DNA from: Puccinellia tenuiflora
Lineage: Eukaryota > Streptophyta > Magnoliopsida > Poales > Poaceae
Length of the DNA: 64,000 nucleotides
NCBI GenBank assembly: GCA_012064385.1
Contig: QRDG01000529.1
Location: 248,001-312,000 of the forward strand
Direction: 5' to 3'
Part shown: positions 44,540 through 54,945 of the stretch, piece after piece
Position numbering within the stretch: the first letter of the stretch is position 1
Layout of the letters: the number at the start of each line of letters is the position of its first letter
The notes under the pieces: model-generated
Told to the model about the DNA's origin: nothing
Databases searched by the model: none
Seen by the model: only the letters and a program-made list of their open reading frames with translations
Program-made: the position numbers and the translations under genes

Positions 44540-47500
44540 TGCCGAAAAAGGCTTTACGCCCAGCTTTATAAATAAAGCAACCACCAGAGTGTCATACAAC
44601 CAACGAGTCCGAAACCAAAGTGAAAAAATAAAAAGGTTCGCTGGGGCCACAGCACATCACGACCCAACAACTACGGAAACAGATCGATACAACTCCCATA
44701 GGAGTACAGCAGAACGACTAGACTACGCCGCCACCCTGCGCGCCACCCTCAGGAGATCCTTGAGCATGTCGTCCAGTCGCTCCCTGTCCCGCTGTCTACA
44801 AAGCGGGTGCCACTGCTGTAAAAATGCAAGAAATTTGAACACAGAGTCAGAAGCACGCCGTAAGAAGACTCGCTCGATAACCATTTTATTACGGATGGTC
44901 CATAGGGCCCAGGTCATCGCCGCGAATACTAACCAGAAGAGGCGCCTCCTCTTACCAGTACGATTCGCCTGCACTTCCAGGAACTCACTAAGGTCCTGGG
45001 CCTGCCACTCAGGTCCAAGCGCCTCGGCCACGACGTTCCATAGAAAGCGAGCAGCAGGACAGGAGAAGAGGATGTGGGTTCCCGTTTCTGGAACCGCACA
45101 TAGCGGACAGGCCCCATCGCCTGGGCCCAGCCGCTTGGCCACCTCCACACCAGATGGGAGGCGGTCCCTCAACAGCTGCCAAGTAAAGATCTTAATCTTA
45201 AGCGGCATTGGAGCCTTCCAAAGGTGGGAGGTCCAAGCCAACACAGGCCCTCTAAACAGGGCCCGGTACACAGATCCTACCGAAAAGTTACCTGCGGCCG
45301 AAAGTGCCCAGGTGACACTATCCGGGGCGTCCGAGAGATCACTAGGAAGGAGGGCCATAAGATTCCCCCATCTATTGGCCTCGTCCGGGCCAAAGGAGCG
45401 GCGGAAACCGATTTCCCACCATCCCCAACGGAACGCATCAGCAACCAAGAGGGACGGGTCCGAGCAGATCGTGAAAAGGTCCGGGAACTCATGTCGAAGA
45501 GGACGACCGCCAAGCCATGAGTCCAACCAGAACATGGTACCTCGTCCGTCACCTACGGATACGGTCATCCCCAGCCGAATCTCATGTTTGATAGTCTGGA
45601 TGGATCTCCAAAACTGAGATCCCTCCTTCCTCTCACATGCCATGAGTGGACTGCCCCTCAGGTATTTGGCCTTAAGGAGTTGGAGCCAAAGACCACCATC
45701 ATTTCTAAGGATCCGCCAGACCCATTTCAGTAACAGAGCCTTATTCATTTGGCGGGATGCCAGAATACCTATACCCCCAAGCTCCTTGGGGGCGCAAATA
45801 TCCGACCACTTAACCATGTGGTATTTGGGCCGGCCATTCGCGGCTTGCCAGAAGAAACGAGAGAGTTCCTTGTCAAAGCTCGCATGCACTCCCTCCGGCA
45901 AGAGATACAACCCCATGATATACATGGGGAGGCTCGATAGGCAGGAGTCGATTAGGATGGTCTTACTCCCTTTGGAGGTGAACCTCCCCTGCCATGGTTC
46001 AGATTTAGCCTTGACCCGTCCAACTAACGGTTCAAGGTCTCTAATCAGAATCCGAGAGTCCCTGATAGGCATCCCCAGGTAGGAGACCGGGAAAGAGGAC
46101 AGCCTACAATTAAGGTTGTCCGCTATCCGCTGCTGCTCCTCCGGAGGATAGCCCAGGACCACCACTTCACTCTTATCAAAATTTATCTTCAGGCCCGACA
46201 TGGCCTCAAAGCACAGTAGAAGGAACTTGAGATTGATAATATCAAGGTCGGAACCTTCTACCATGATCATCGTATCATCTGCGTATTGCAGATGCGTCAC
46301 ACCACCCCCTGGGACAAGATGTCCAACCACACCCGAAATGTGGCCGGAGGTCTTAGCACGCTCTAAGACCTCCGCCAAGGCGTCAACTGCGGAGTTAAAC
46401 AGCAACGGGGATATAGGATCCCCTTGCCGAACTCCACATGACGATCTAAAATAGGGGCCCACTTCCCCATTTATATTGATGGCAGTATTGCCACTCATAA
46501 CAATCTGCATAATCCACCGGATCATCCTCTCATCTACCCCTCTCCGTTGTAGCACCAACCGGAGAAAGGCCCAGTCAAGACGGTCATACGCCTTTTGAAA
46601 GTCCAGCTTAAGGAACACACCCCGCTGGTGACGTGTCCTGACCTCATGCACAATCTCATGAAGTGCCAGAATTCCGTCATGAATATATCTCCCCTTAAGG
46701 AAGGCAAACTGGTAGGGATGTGTGAGCCGCTCCAGGACCGGAGCTAGCCGCGAGGCGCACACCTTCGAGAAAATCCTATGGATAACGTTGAGCACCGTGA
46801 TAGGCCTAAATTGGCGTATGTCCGATGCCCCCACAACCTTGGGGATAAGGGTCACAACACCAAAGTTAAGGCGGGACATAACCAGAGTTCCAATATAGAA
46901 TTCTTGAAACATAGGTATGATCACCGCCTTAATACTCTCCCAGAATTTCTGGAAGAAAATAACCGGGAGACCATCCGGCCCAGGGGCCGAATTAGTCTTC
47001 ATCCCCATAATAGCCCGGCTAATCTCTTCCGGGAGGAAAGGGAGAGTGAGGGCCTCATTCTCTATCTCAGATACTCTGGCCCCTGCTGGCCAGAAGTCAA
47101 CTGAGAGCGACACCCCCGAGCGAGGTGTCGCCGAAAACAGCTCCTTATAAAAGGAGTAAATATGGGACGAGATCTCTCCTGGCTCCTCCAAGAGCTGATC
47201 TCCCTCCCACAGGCATGGAATAGAGCACTTCCTACGACGCCCATTAGCTATCGCATGAAAGTACGCCGTATTCGCATCCCCCTTAAGGATCCAGTTCTGC
47301 CGACTCCGTTGCCGCCAGAAGGTCTCCTCACCCTTATAAATCCCCATAAGGGACTCCTCAAGGGTATACCGCTGAAGCCACTCCTCAGCGGTGAGACCCA
47401 CTGAGTCCGCCGCTAAATCTAAAGTCTGGATCTCCTCGAGAATCGAGGATTTCCGCTGTCTAAGCTCGGCCCCTAGGTTGGCACCCCAACCCCGCATGAA

Positions 47501-48558
47501 TTGGCGTGCCATTAGGGCACAATGGTGCCACACATCCACCGCGTTAAAAACGCGGGGAGGGTGTGTCGCCGCCATTGCCCACCTATGACGAACCGCCTCC
47601 ACAAACCCCGGCTGATCAAGCCAGAAGTTTTCGAAATGGAAGCGGTTCAGCCTTGGTGGCTGGACCCCTCCAGTCGAGAGAAGGAGGGGGGAGTGATCCG
47701 ACCCAATCCTGGTCAGAGCCCTAAGGGAGCAAAGAGGGAAGGCGACTTCCCAGTCCACAGATACAAACACCCGGTCCAGCACACTCCGGACCGGGTTTAG
47801 CCTGTTATTAGACCAGGTGTACCTCGCACCCACCCGTCTAAGCTCCCGCAAAGCGAGGTCCGCAATGCAATCATTAAACATCCTCATGCGCTGGAGGTCC
47901 ACATTAGCCGAGCTCTTATCATCCGGGGAACGTATCAGGTTAAAGTCCCCGGCAACCACGAGCGGAGTAGAGCACCTCTCCACTTTCGCTCGTAGCTCGG
48001 CCAGGAAGGTCGCCGACCTACTATGGTCCGCGGGACCATAGACGATAATAACTTCCCACTGAAGGGCGGTACGTCTATGGGTGAGTAGCATACTCACAAA
48101 GAATTCCCCGCGGTCCATGTCCTCAACCTCGAAGGTATCCTCCTTAACGCCAAGGAGGATCCCCCCGGAGTGACCATTGGCAGGGAGCCACTGCCACACA
48201 AACTTATGTGTACTAAGCCCCTGCAGCTCATGGATCGAGAAGTCTTGCTTGATAGTTTCCTGAATGCCAACAATATCCACCTCTTCTTCTCTAATGTACC
48301 GAATCAACTGGTACCGCCGGCCATCCTGCCCGAACCCCCTCATGTTCCAATCAAGTAGCCTAATAGGCGTACTCATTCGGGCACCTAAGAGGGGTTGGTC
48401 CCCATATGGGGGACCGGGCGGGCCCTACTAACGGTCGAGGGCCGGGACGGTACCTTGGGTGGACGCCCCCGTGCCTTCCCCACCTGGGAAGGTGCACTAG
48501 GGACAGGCACCCCGGTACCAATACTAGCAGGAGTACCAGTACCCTCCGGTACAGCCAA
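44540..48558 (-). mobile_element. L1-type LINE, 5'-truncated within ORF1
   Basis: Minus-strand element of 4,019 bp flanked by the 8-bp TSD CTTGTTCT (44,532-44,539 and 48,559-48,566). The 5' end still holds the last ~55 codons of ORF1 (ending at about 48,388). ORF2 is complete, and the 3' end is the usual grass LINE tail (AAAGCCTTTTTCGG) with little poly-A left. Insertion split the double-CAF1 gene after a GLEQ codon stretch. Confidence 0.93.
44723..48376 (-). CDS. LINE ORF2: endonuclease and reverse transcriptase
   Basis: An uninterrupted 1,217-residue frame, a full length for plant L1 ORF2. The N-terminus is an AP-like endonuclease: LLDWNMRGFG, GIQET (catalytic Glu), VVAGDFNLI and the GSDHSPLLL His/Asp motif (about residues 1-235). 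Reverse transcriptase follows, with APGPDGLP, FLKLDFQKAYDRLDW, SCGVRQGDPISPLLFN and the YADDTMIMV active site near the middle. The C-terminus has a zinc-binding zf-RVT region (WKAPMPLKIKIFTWQLL, CPLC..GTHILFSCP). No RNase H is seen. Being intact while its ORF1 is truncated, it likely inserted recently but cannot retrotranspose as a unit. Confidence 0.95.
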   Translation of the reverse strand: MSTPIRLLDWNMRGFGQDGRRYQLIRYIREEEVDIVGIQETIKQDFSIHELQGLSTHKFVWQWLPANGHSGGILLGVKEDTFEVEDMDRGEFFVSMLLTHRRTALQWEVIIVYGPADHSRSATFLAELRAKVERCSTPLVVAGDFNLIRSPDDKSSANVDLQRMRMFNDCIADLALRELRRVGARYTWSNNRLNPVRSVLDRVFVSVDWEVAFPLCSLRALTRIGSDHSPLLLSTGGVQPPRLNRFHFENFWLDQPGFVEAVRHRWAMAATHPPRVFNAVDVWHHCALMARQFMRGWGANLGAELRQRKSSILEEIQTLDLAADSVGLTAEEWLQRYTLEESLMGIYKGEETFWRQRSRQNWILKGDANTAYFHAIANGRRRKCSIPCLWEGDQLLEEPGEISSHIYSFYKELFSATPRSGVSLSVDFWPAGARVSEIENEALTLPFLPEEISRAIMGMKTNSAPGPDGLPVIFFQKFWESIKAVIIPMFQEFYIGTLVMSRLNFGVVTLIPKVVGASDIRQFRPITVLNVIHRIFSKVCASRLAPVLERLTHPYQFAFLKGRYIHDGILALHEIVHEVRTRHQRGVFLKLDFQKAYDRLDWAFLRLVLQRRGVDERMIRWIMQIVMSGNTAININGEVGPYFRSSCGVRQGDPISPLLFNSAVDALAEVLERAKTSGHISGVVGHLVPGGGVTHLQYADDTMIMVEGSDLDIINLKFLLLCFEAMSGLKINFDKSEVVVLGYPPEEQQRIADNLNCRLSSFPVSYLGMPIRDSRILIRDLEPLVGRVKAKSEPWQGRFTSKGSKTILIDSCLSSLPMYIMGLYLLPEGVHASFDKELSRFFWQAANGRPKYHMVKWSDICAPKELGGIGILASRQMNKALLLKWVWRILRNDGGLWLQLLKAKYLRGSPLMACERKEGSQFWRSIQTIKHEIRLGMTVSVGDGRGTMFWLDSWLGGRPLRHEFPDLFTICSDPSLLVADAFRWGWWEIGFRRSFGPDEANRWGNLMALLPSDLSDAPDSVTWALSAAGNFSVGSVYRALFRGPVLAWTSHLWKAPMPLKIKIFTWQLLRDRLPSGVEVAKRLGPGDGACPLCAVPETGTHILFSCPAARFLWNVVAEALGPEWQAQDLSEFLEVQANRTGKRRRLFWLVFAAMTWALWTIRNKMVIERVFLRRASDSVFKFLAFLQQWHPLCRQRDRERLDDMLKDLLRVARRVAA

Positions 48559-49474
48559 CTTGTTCTAACCCGGACAGCAGACCTGCTCTAGCGGCTAAAC
48601 CCTCAGATGTGCAAATTTTGACAATCTTCAGAAAGCAACCATAGGTTAACAGGGCGTCTGAACCTGCAGAATGTTTTTCCCCAATGCGTTGGATGCACAG
48701 ATGATCGCCATCTGAAAGCTTCTCCAGGCTCCCTGCGTACCCGGGGAAGACTAGCTGTGCCAGCACGCGCACATCGTACATTCTTGGAAAGAGACACCTG
48801 CACTGATGCAAAAACAGCAACCTCTCCTCTGGTAGCACGCCTCGACCTCCATTAACAGCCAATTTCATCAAGAACGGAAGGTCCCTATCCCCATGGTAAG
48901 TGACCCATGTCACGGAATCATCACCGAAGGGTAGGTGCCTGATGAGATCTGCATAAACCCACTCGGGTAACACCCCTGTGTCTCTATAAGAATCGAGATC
49001 ATGCTGATGCTCTAGGAGGAAGTCGATCGATTTTGGGTTCAAGTGTCCACTACCTGCATCCATCTGAAAATTTATCTGGTATGCATCAAGTGGCACGGGC
49101 TCTCTATCTTCGAAGGCGAAGACCAACCCAAGCTGCACGACGTCGCCACCGTTCACGAACTCCCTCAGGTCGCTGTACCAGTTTTCTGAACTTAAAGGAA
49201 GCTTGTTGATATCCGTGCTTGCGTTGGCAGCATATTCCATATCGATCGCAATGTATAGCCTTCCTGTTCTCGCTCTGAGGCTATTCCTGATCTTCTCGAA
49301 CATTGAGTAGGAATTGACCCGATTGACCGTCTCTACCTTAACACCAGAGAGTAATGGCAATCTGGCCGACGGGTGCCCGCTCGCTCTGCTGGCAGACGTG
49401 TCCAAGACCTCCAAGCTGCTGCTGGCGGTGCCGTAGTAGGAGGGGCCGGGGAATGCGGTCGTGGGGTTGAAGGA

Positions 49475-49490
49475 GCCGCTGCCCGTAGTG
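49475..49490 (-). other. Frameshift site in the double-CAF1 gene N-terminal region
   Basis: Upstream, the natural Gly/Phe-rich frame reads FNGAGGPGLDDAAGLGHYG. Downstream the natural frame, one base off, reads GSGSFNPTTAFPGPSYYG and runs into the CAF1 domain. The change falls at the CACTACGGGCAGCGG stretch (minus strand). Confidence 0.65.
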
Positions 49491-50009
49491 ACCGAGGCCC
49501 GCAGCGTCGTCGAGACCAGGCCCTCCGGCTCCGTTGAAGGGGAAGGGCTGCCCTCCGAAGGCGGCGAAGTAGTGGCCCTGCGTAGCGGCAAGGTGCGGGC
49601 CCTCCTCAGCGGCGTAGGATGGCTCCCCATATCCCGCAGCGCGGCCGTCCCTCTCGGCGGCGAAGGCGTACCCGCGGCCACCGATCGGGGCGAAGGAGCT
49701 TCCGCCAGTAGCGTCCGAGGTGCCCCCGTGGTTGGAGACCCACGGCGCAGACATGTCGCCTGGGATGAAGTGCAGGCCCCGTGCAGGCCCTCGCGCTCGC
49801 GGGACACCGAAGGCGGGGAAGGAGTGCCCCTCTGGCCCCGTGTAGCGACTTACCCTCGGCGGCGACGGCATGGCCACGGGGGCGAAGGAGGGGTGCCCGT
49901 ACCCGCGGCCAGCCGCGTTGAAGCCTCCCCGCGCGGTGCCGTCTGCTCCGAGGTGACCGGCGGCGTGGTGGTGGTTGCCGTTGGCGTGGAAGCGGCCGTA
50001 GTACGGTGG

Positions 50010-51203
50010 CAGTGGCGGGCCCAGGATTTCAAGAGTGTGTATTCAAAATTTTAAGAGGTGCAAAAAACAATTTTGTCTGTCCAAAGCCTAGTTTTTTCCA
50101 TGTATAATTGATTATAGCATCACATATTTGTAACCGTACAATGTATAGAAGATATAGCACAATTTCACACAAAAAATTCAAGTCATACAAACGGATCATA
50201 ACTTGAAATTGTTCACGAAAAAGTACCAATTGTTCAACATATCAAATAATAAATATCTGAATTATATAGAGATCAAAACTAACAAAATGATAGGAAAGCT
50301 TACAACTTACAAGCTACAGGATAACTTTCCGAAGCTTCAAAGCCTGAAAATTATTGATGATGTCTTCATCCTTAACTTGCAAGAAGAAATCCCTTTCAAT
50401 AAAGGTAACCAAGCAATCATTCAAAAACTTGCAAGAAGACTCTTTCTCTTCATGTTTCAGACCAAAATCAACCAATTGAATCTGAAAAAACAACAACAAT
50501 TAGATCATATTAATTCCGGGTAAATTCCGTCTGAATTTGTACTGAAATTTTACATCACCGCAAGTCCTCTATCTCTATGATTGGGTAGTTCGGATAAGCG
50601 AAATCAAGTAAACTTTAGATTTTAGAAGTGAATATCAGATGAGGAACAGCGAGGAGGACGCAATCAGCGCATACCTGTGGATTTCTTGGTCGACAAAAGT
50701 TCAGGATCGAGCAGACTCGAGGAGTGGCGCAGGCTCCCTGCCGGCTGCCGCCCTGCTGCTGTGCTGCACCGACGCCGGTCGCCGAGGCTCTGCCGTGCAG
50801 TCTGCTGCCGTGTGCCGTCGCGCGTCGCCGTCGCCCGTCTGATTTGGTTTAGGGTTGGGCGTCAATTTGGGGAAATTCAACCGGCACAGGCACTCGAACA
50901 GACGCGCACACGAACATGCGTTGCTCTCGATAGGCTTGCGAAGTTGCCATTCAACGGAGCGATGCGAGCAGCGAGGCTGCCAGGTGCCAGCGTTGTGCTA
51001 ATTGGGCCAAATAGCCATTTTCGGCCTCATAGAGGAGGGAGGCTGGATGGATATAGGCGGGAGGTGGGTTTCTGGCCCAAATATGTCTCACTTTCGTGTT
51101 TTTCTCACATATATGTGTATTATACACTACATATACCTAGTTTTTTGTCAAAAAAATTGGGTATTCAGTTGAATACCCTTGAATTGAAGTGGGCCCGCCA
51201 CTG
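50010..51203 (-). mobile_element. hAT element, deletion derivative, with a transposase tail
   Basis: Ends CAGTGGCGGGCCCAGGATTT and GTGGGCCCGCCACTG, flanked by the 8-bp TSD TACGGTGG (50,002-50,009 and 51,204-51,211). Length 1,194 bp. It retains the last exon of a hAT transposase on the minus strand, a GC-rich segment (50,690-50,850) and little else. It lies between codons 5 and 6 of the double-CAF1 gene, close to the start codon. Confidence 0.93.
50314..50490 (-). pseudogene. C-terminal exon of a hAT transposase (dimerisation region end)
   Basis: After a TTTTTTCAG acceptor the minus strand reads IQLVDFGLKHEEKESSCKFL, then NDCLVTFIERDFF and DIINNFQALKLRKVIL before a stop. This matches the end of TTF/ZMYM-type plant hAT transposases, where FMNDCLVTYIE-like and FQ-M-R-RR-like motifs follow the hAT dimerisation region. 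The catalytic part is gone. Confidence 0.65.
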
Positions 51204-51220
51204 TACGGTGGTCGGTCCAT

Positions 51221-51591
51221 GGCGGACGGCACGGGAGTTGTTGGGAATTTTTTTTGTTTCTGCGGCGAGCGCAAGCGCACGTGTTTTTGGAACATATAGG
51301 ACTCGCTCGCCTTGCCGGGGCCCGGGACGGGAGGCGAGGCCGCGCGGCGGAGCCTGTTCTGTTCTCGGGCTGGGTATTTTGAACCAGCAGCAGTGGAATA
51401 CGCTTTGTCTCGGCGTAAGCGGATCGTGTCCCCAATCTCCTTGCGGCTGCGGGCTGCGGCGCGGGGCGCGGTGGCCACCACAAACCCAAGCCAATTCGAC
51501 GGCCTGCGCCAAGATCTGATCCGGTGCGGCGACAAGGGACTGGAGTGCCTCGGCCAAGTGGGACGCCGCGCGTCCGGGAGGGTGCTGGTGG
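51221..51591 (-). promoter_or_regulatory. 5' flank of the double-CAF1 gene
   Basis: GC-rich upstream sequence of the minus-strand gene. No clear TATA box is seen close to the start. No other gene is supported here. Confidence 0.35.
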
Positions 51592-51719
51592 TTGCTTTGA
51601 GTTGTGCAAGCCATGTAGATTGCAGATTTGTGCATGTTATTTCCAAATCCTCTGATTGCTTTGGGTTGTGCAAGCCATGTAGATTGCAGATTTGTGCATG
51701 TTATTTCCCAATTCTATGA
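51592..51719 (+). repeat. Two tandem 64-bp units
   Basis: TTGCTTTGAGTTGTGCAAGC at 51,592 recurs from 51,656 with few changes. A 28-base part (GAGTTGTG..CATGTAGATTGC) also occurs near 59,717, just past the 3' end of CAF1-like copy 3. Confidence 0.88.
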
Positions 51720-52539
51720 TGAAGATGGTGTGGGAAGTTTATAGGGGAATTTCTAGTACTAATTAACACATGAATATAATTGTTTAGAGGCCCTAACTAT
51801 TTGGGCGCCTTGTGGAAGTGCACAGTTTGCACACCATCACATACGGCCCTCTGCTTTATGTTTTGGGTATTTTTGTGATTTATTAAAAATGAGCCAATAT
51901 ATTAATATAACGGTGTAAATTTGTACAAGCATTTTTCTGGTCAATTACAACTGTATCTGGCATATGGACGGTATGGGCAGTGTATGTTGCTTTCGAATCA
52001 ACATTTTGGTCAGTGCTAGCTGTTTTAGTTTGTTTTTGTGCTATGTTCCTCAGGGTGATGTGCCACAGTGCCTATGTTTCATCCTTTTTAACTATTACCT
52101 GCTTATTGCTATGTGGGGAAGCATGCAATCTTGCAGAAGTCGATGATCCTGAAAGTGCAATTTCCACTGTTGCTCGTTTGCTGGAGCAGCTAGACGTCAC
52201 TAGCAGAGAAGGAAGTGTCAACCAAACGATTGCTTGAACTTTCCAAAGCGAAAAAGGAGGCAAGGATTTCAATAGGTAGCCATTCTCAGGCTGTGCCATA
52301 TTTGTATCTATCCTTAGGCTGGTGCCAGTGCACCACGTGATAGCGCCCGTGATAGTGATGCCACGTCAGCTTTTTCCTCCACTCTCACCCCACTCTCACC
52401 ACACTCTCACCCCACGGTGCCAGTGCACGGGTTATAGTGGCAGCTCTCACTTCTCTCTCCTCCACATCAGCATTTCTTTTTCAGATTAAGTTATTTCACT
52501 CGCTTTTCTTTAGACATTTAAAATAATGTAAGAAAATTA

Positions 52540-52680
52540 TTTTATTCAATTAAAAATGTTACCGATTACATAATAATTAATAAAATTGCATAATAAATTT
52601 AAAAAATTACATAATAAATTGAAAAAAATACATAATAAATTGAAAAAATTACATAATAAATTGAAAAAATTGCATAATCT
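52540..52680 (+). repeat. A/T-rich short tandem repeat
   Basis: TTACATAATAAATTGAAAAA-type units of about 20 bases recur five or six times just past the transposase stop codon, in its 3' untranslated region. Confidence 0.8.
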
Positions 52681-53941
52681 AGGCATTACTTTTTGCCCAC
52701 ACATGCTCAATCAAATCTTGCTGGAGCTGTGTATACATCGGTGAGTCCCTCATTTCAGTGTCCATCTGAATCCTGGCTGCTAGACTTGGTGGTGCATTGT
52801 TGTGTATCGGCGGGCCGACATTGGAATCAATTGTCTCATAGATGTCATCCAATCCGGTACCACGTTCATCGTCGATGATCATGTTGTGCAGAATGACACA
52901 TGCACGCATGATCAACCCGAGAGTACGCTTCGAGTAGGAGCGCCCGGGAACTGCTATAATGTTGAACCTAGACTTGAGCACTCCAAAGGCACACTCGACA
53001 TCTTTGCGCCAAGCTGATTGAGCTTTTGTGAATAGCCGATGCTCGTCACTTTGTGGAAGAGTAACACCTTTCATGAACACCGACCAGGAGGGGTAGATGC
53101 CGTCGGCAAGGTAGTAACCCCTGTTGTACTCGTGTCCATTCACCGTGAAGTTTACTATGGGTGCTTCTCCTCTAAGCACATCAGTGAACAACGGCGACTG
53201 ATTGAGTACGTTGATGTCGTTGTTGGACCCGGCCGCTCCAAAAAATGCATGCCAGATCCAACAATCATACGACGCAACGGCTTCTAAGATTATGGTAGGG
53301 TGTTTGATGTCTCCCCTTGTGAATTGACCGGCATGCGCAACTGGGCAGTTCCTCCACTGCCAATGCATGCAATCGATGCTCCCTAGCATGCCCGGAAAGC
53401 CACGCTCCTCGGCTTTCGCTAGGAGACGCTGAGTATCCGCGACATTTGGTCGACGACAAAACTCATCCCCGTAACAGTGAATGATGCCTTCACAGAATCT
53501 CTCTAGACATTCTGCTGAAGTTTGTCTAGCTAGCTTAAGCCACTCATCTATCGTATCTGCAGCGGCTCCATAAGCTAATAAGCGCAAAGCCGCAGTACAC
53601 TTTTGTAGGGGGGAAAAACCTTGACGGTTGAGAGCATCAACTCTTTGGGTGAAATACGGAGAGTATTCACCCAATCTATCCACAATGCGTAGAAAAAGGT
53701 GTCGCCTCATCCGATACCTTCGCCGAAAGAAGTTCGGAGGATAAGTACAGTTGTCGGCGAAGTAGTCGTCGTAGAGCCGATCGTGGGCACCCAGATGATC
53801 ATGCCTGATGTACCCTCGATGGCGTCGCGTCCGGCTTGACTCCGCCTCGAGGTTGAGCATCGCCTCCTCATACTCCGCCTCGAATGCATCGATCATATCA
53901 TCCTCCATTCCTTCGCTCGAATTGCTGCTGGACGAAGACAT
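52679..53941 (-). CDS. PIF/Harbinger transposase (DDE_Tnp_4 / plant transposon protein family)
   Basis: A 420-residue uninterrupted frame, the usual family length. After an acidic Ser-rich start it has the helix-rich N-terminal segment YPPNFFRRRYRMRRHLFLRI. The catalytic core follows: GMLGSIDCMHWQWRNCP (first Asp), FGAAGSNNDINVL (second Asp) and RKDVECAFGVLKSRFNI (Glu). The enzyme cuts and pastes its element into TTA/TAA targets. The start is the first in-frame ATG after a TATTTATAGG-like stretch upstream (about 54,016 on the minus strand). All catalytic residues are present, so it may be active. The remnant at 56,536-56,800 is a diverged relative. Confidence 0.95.
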   Translation of the reverse strand: MSSSSSNSSEGMEDDMIDAFEAEYEEAMLNLEAESSRTRRHRGYIRHDHLGAHDRLYDDYFADNCTYPPNFFRRRYRMRRHLFLRIVDRLGEYSPYFTQRVDALNRQGFSPLQKCTAALRLLAYGAAADTIDEWLKLARQTSAECLERFCEGIIHCYGDEFCRRPNVADTQRLLAKAEERGFPGMLGSIDCMHWQWRNCPVAHAGQFTRGDIKHPTIILEAVASYDCWIWHAFFGAAGSNNDINVLNQSPLFTDVLRGEAPIVNFTVNGHEYNRGYYLADGIYPSWSVFMKGVTLPQSDEHRLFTKAQSAWRKDVECAFGVLKSRFNIIAVPGRSYSKRTLGLIMRACVILHNMIIDDERGTGLDDIYETIDSNVGPPIHNNAPPSLAARIQMDTEMRDSPMYTQLQQDLIEHVWAKSNA

Positions 53942-54091
53942 GGCGTCGAGAGGAGTGGAAATGGAGAGTGGAGGAGATGAAGTGGGGTGTGGACTGAGTG
54001 AGGGGGTGGGGGGTATTTATAGGGGGTTGGGGATGAAATTTGGAATTTTTTGACATTTTTTTCGAATTTTTGGAGGCTGCAACGGATACTT

Positions 54092-54144
54092 CAACGGCTA
54101 GCTGACGTGGACGAATCACAGCTCGCCACGTCAGCTAGCCGTTG
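54092..54144 (+). repeat. Perfect 19-bp inverted repeat upstream of the transposase gene
   Basis: CAACGGCTAGCTGACGTGG and CCACGTCAGCTAGCCGTTG are separated by 15 bases. It contains the GACGTGG/CCACGTC core, a common plant bZIP-type site, and lies about 150 bp before the transposase ATG. Confidence 0.85.
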
Positions 54145-54945
54145 CGGCTACCGCCTCCTTCTCGCCCGCCTCCCGCCCCCCTCTCGCCCGCCTCCCGCCC
54201 CGCCATTGCGTCGCCCGCCTCCCGCCCCACTCCCACCTCCTCCTCGCCGCCCTCTCGCCGCCAACGCGGGCGACAGCGGGGCGGTAGCGCCCGCTACCGC
54301 CGGGCGATGGATCCATCGCCCCCCGCTGCCGTCCCGCCTCCCTATCGCCCGCCTCCCGCCCCGACCCGGGCGGTATCGCCTCCCTTACAGCCCCCACTGG
54401 CACCAGCCTTAGAAGTGGGACATCTTTGGCCAAAGTAAATGCTGCAGCCCTACTTAGTGCACTCTGCAAGGAAGAAGGCCTGCGTGTCAAGGTTCTCCTA
54501 GGAGGTTGTATGCCACCCTTACTTTCTCTATTGAATTCTGAATCTGTTGAAGCAAAGAAGGCTGCTGCTGAGGCTATTTTTGAAGTGTCTTCAGGGGGTC
54601 TTTCAGATGATCACATAGGCATGAAAATATTTGTGAGAGAAGGTGTTGTGCCGACTCTTTGGGACTTGCTCAACCCTAGGTCCAAGATAGAGCAGTTGAG
54701 GGCTTTGTGACCGGGGCTTTAAGAAATCTATGTGGGGGCAAAGATGGTTATTGGAAGGCCACACTTGAACCGGTCTTCTTTCATCCAAGAATACTGCTTC
54801 ACAGTCAAATGCTGCCTCCCTCTTGGCACGACCGATCTCTGCATTTGGTGATAGCATTCCCAAAATCATAGCTGCTGGAGCTGTTAAGGCCCTTGTTCTG
54901 CTTCTGAATCGAGATGATTACCTTGTTTGTTTGAGGTGCAGGAGG

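Larger units (their letters stand above)
34016..51220 (-). pseudogene. Double CAF1-domain gene (copy 2), split by three transposons and a frameshift
   Basis: The gene is read from the ATG at 51,220-51,218 (MDRPPY) to the TGA at 34,018-34,016. A low-complexity N-terminus rich in Gly, Phe, Tyr and His spans about 51,220 and 50,001-49,350. CAF1 domain 1 (about 49,300-48,567) keeps the DEDD residues: AIDMEY, WVTYHGDRDLPF, and HSAGSDALLT with its His. Domain 2 (44,531-44,214 and 34,437-34,016) has FEVNLCFVNDEGKIA, GRVWRFMI, then LLWVMLHGARGIASL without the Asp, so it is probably inactive. Insertions: hAT at 50,010 (TSD 50,002-50,009), LINE at 44,540 (TSD 44,532-44,539) and CACTA-2 at 34,441 (TSD 34,438-34,440). 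Removing each keeps the frame. A further frameshift lies at about 49,475-49,490. Without inserts the gene is about 2.2 kb, some 730 codons, and intronless where copy 1 has an intron. Confidence 0.88.
52317..54408 (-). mobile_element. PIF/Harbinger element with an apparently intact transposase
   Basis: Ends GGCTGGTGCCAGTG and CACTGGCACCAGCC, with the 3-bp TSD TTA (52,314-52,316 and 54,409-54,411). 2,092 bp. It carries a complete transposase gene but no Myb-like second gene, which is normally needed in trans or cis. It inserted into the first armadillo exon of the CSI1-like sequence. Confidence 0.93.

Noticed and set aside
45224..48591. Plus-strand frames across the LINE
   Set aside because: They are antisense shadows of the 1,217-residue ORF2.
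50203..50523. Plus-strand 106-codon frame in the hAT element
   Set aside because: It is antisense to the transposase tail, which has the splice site and family motifs.
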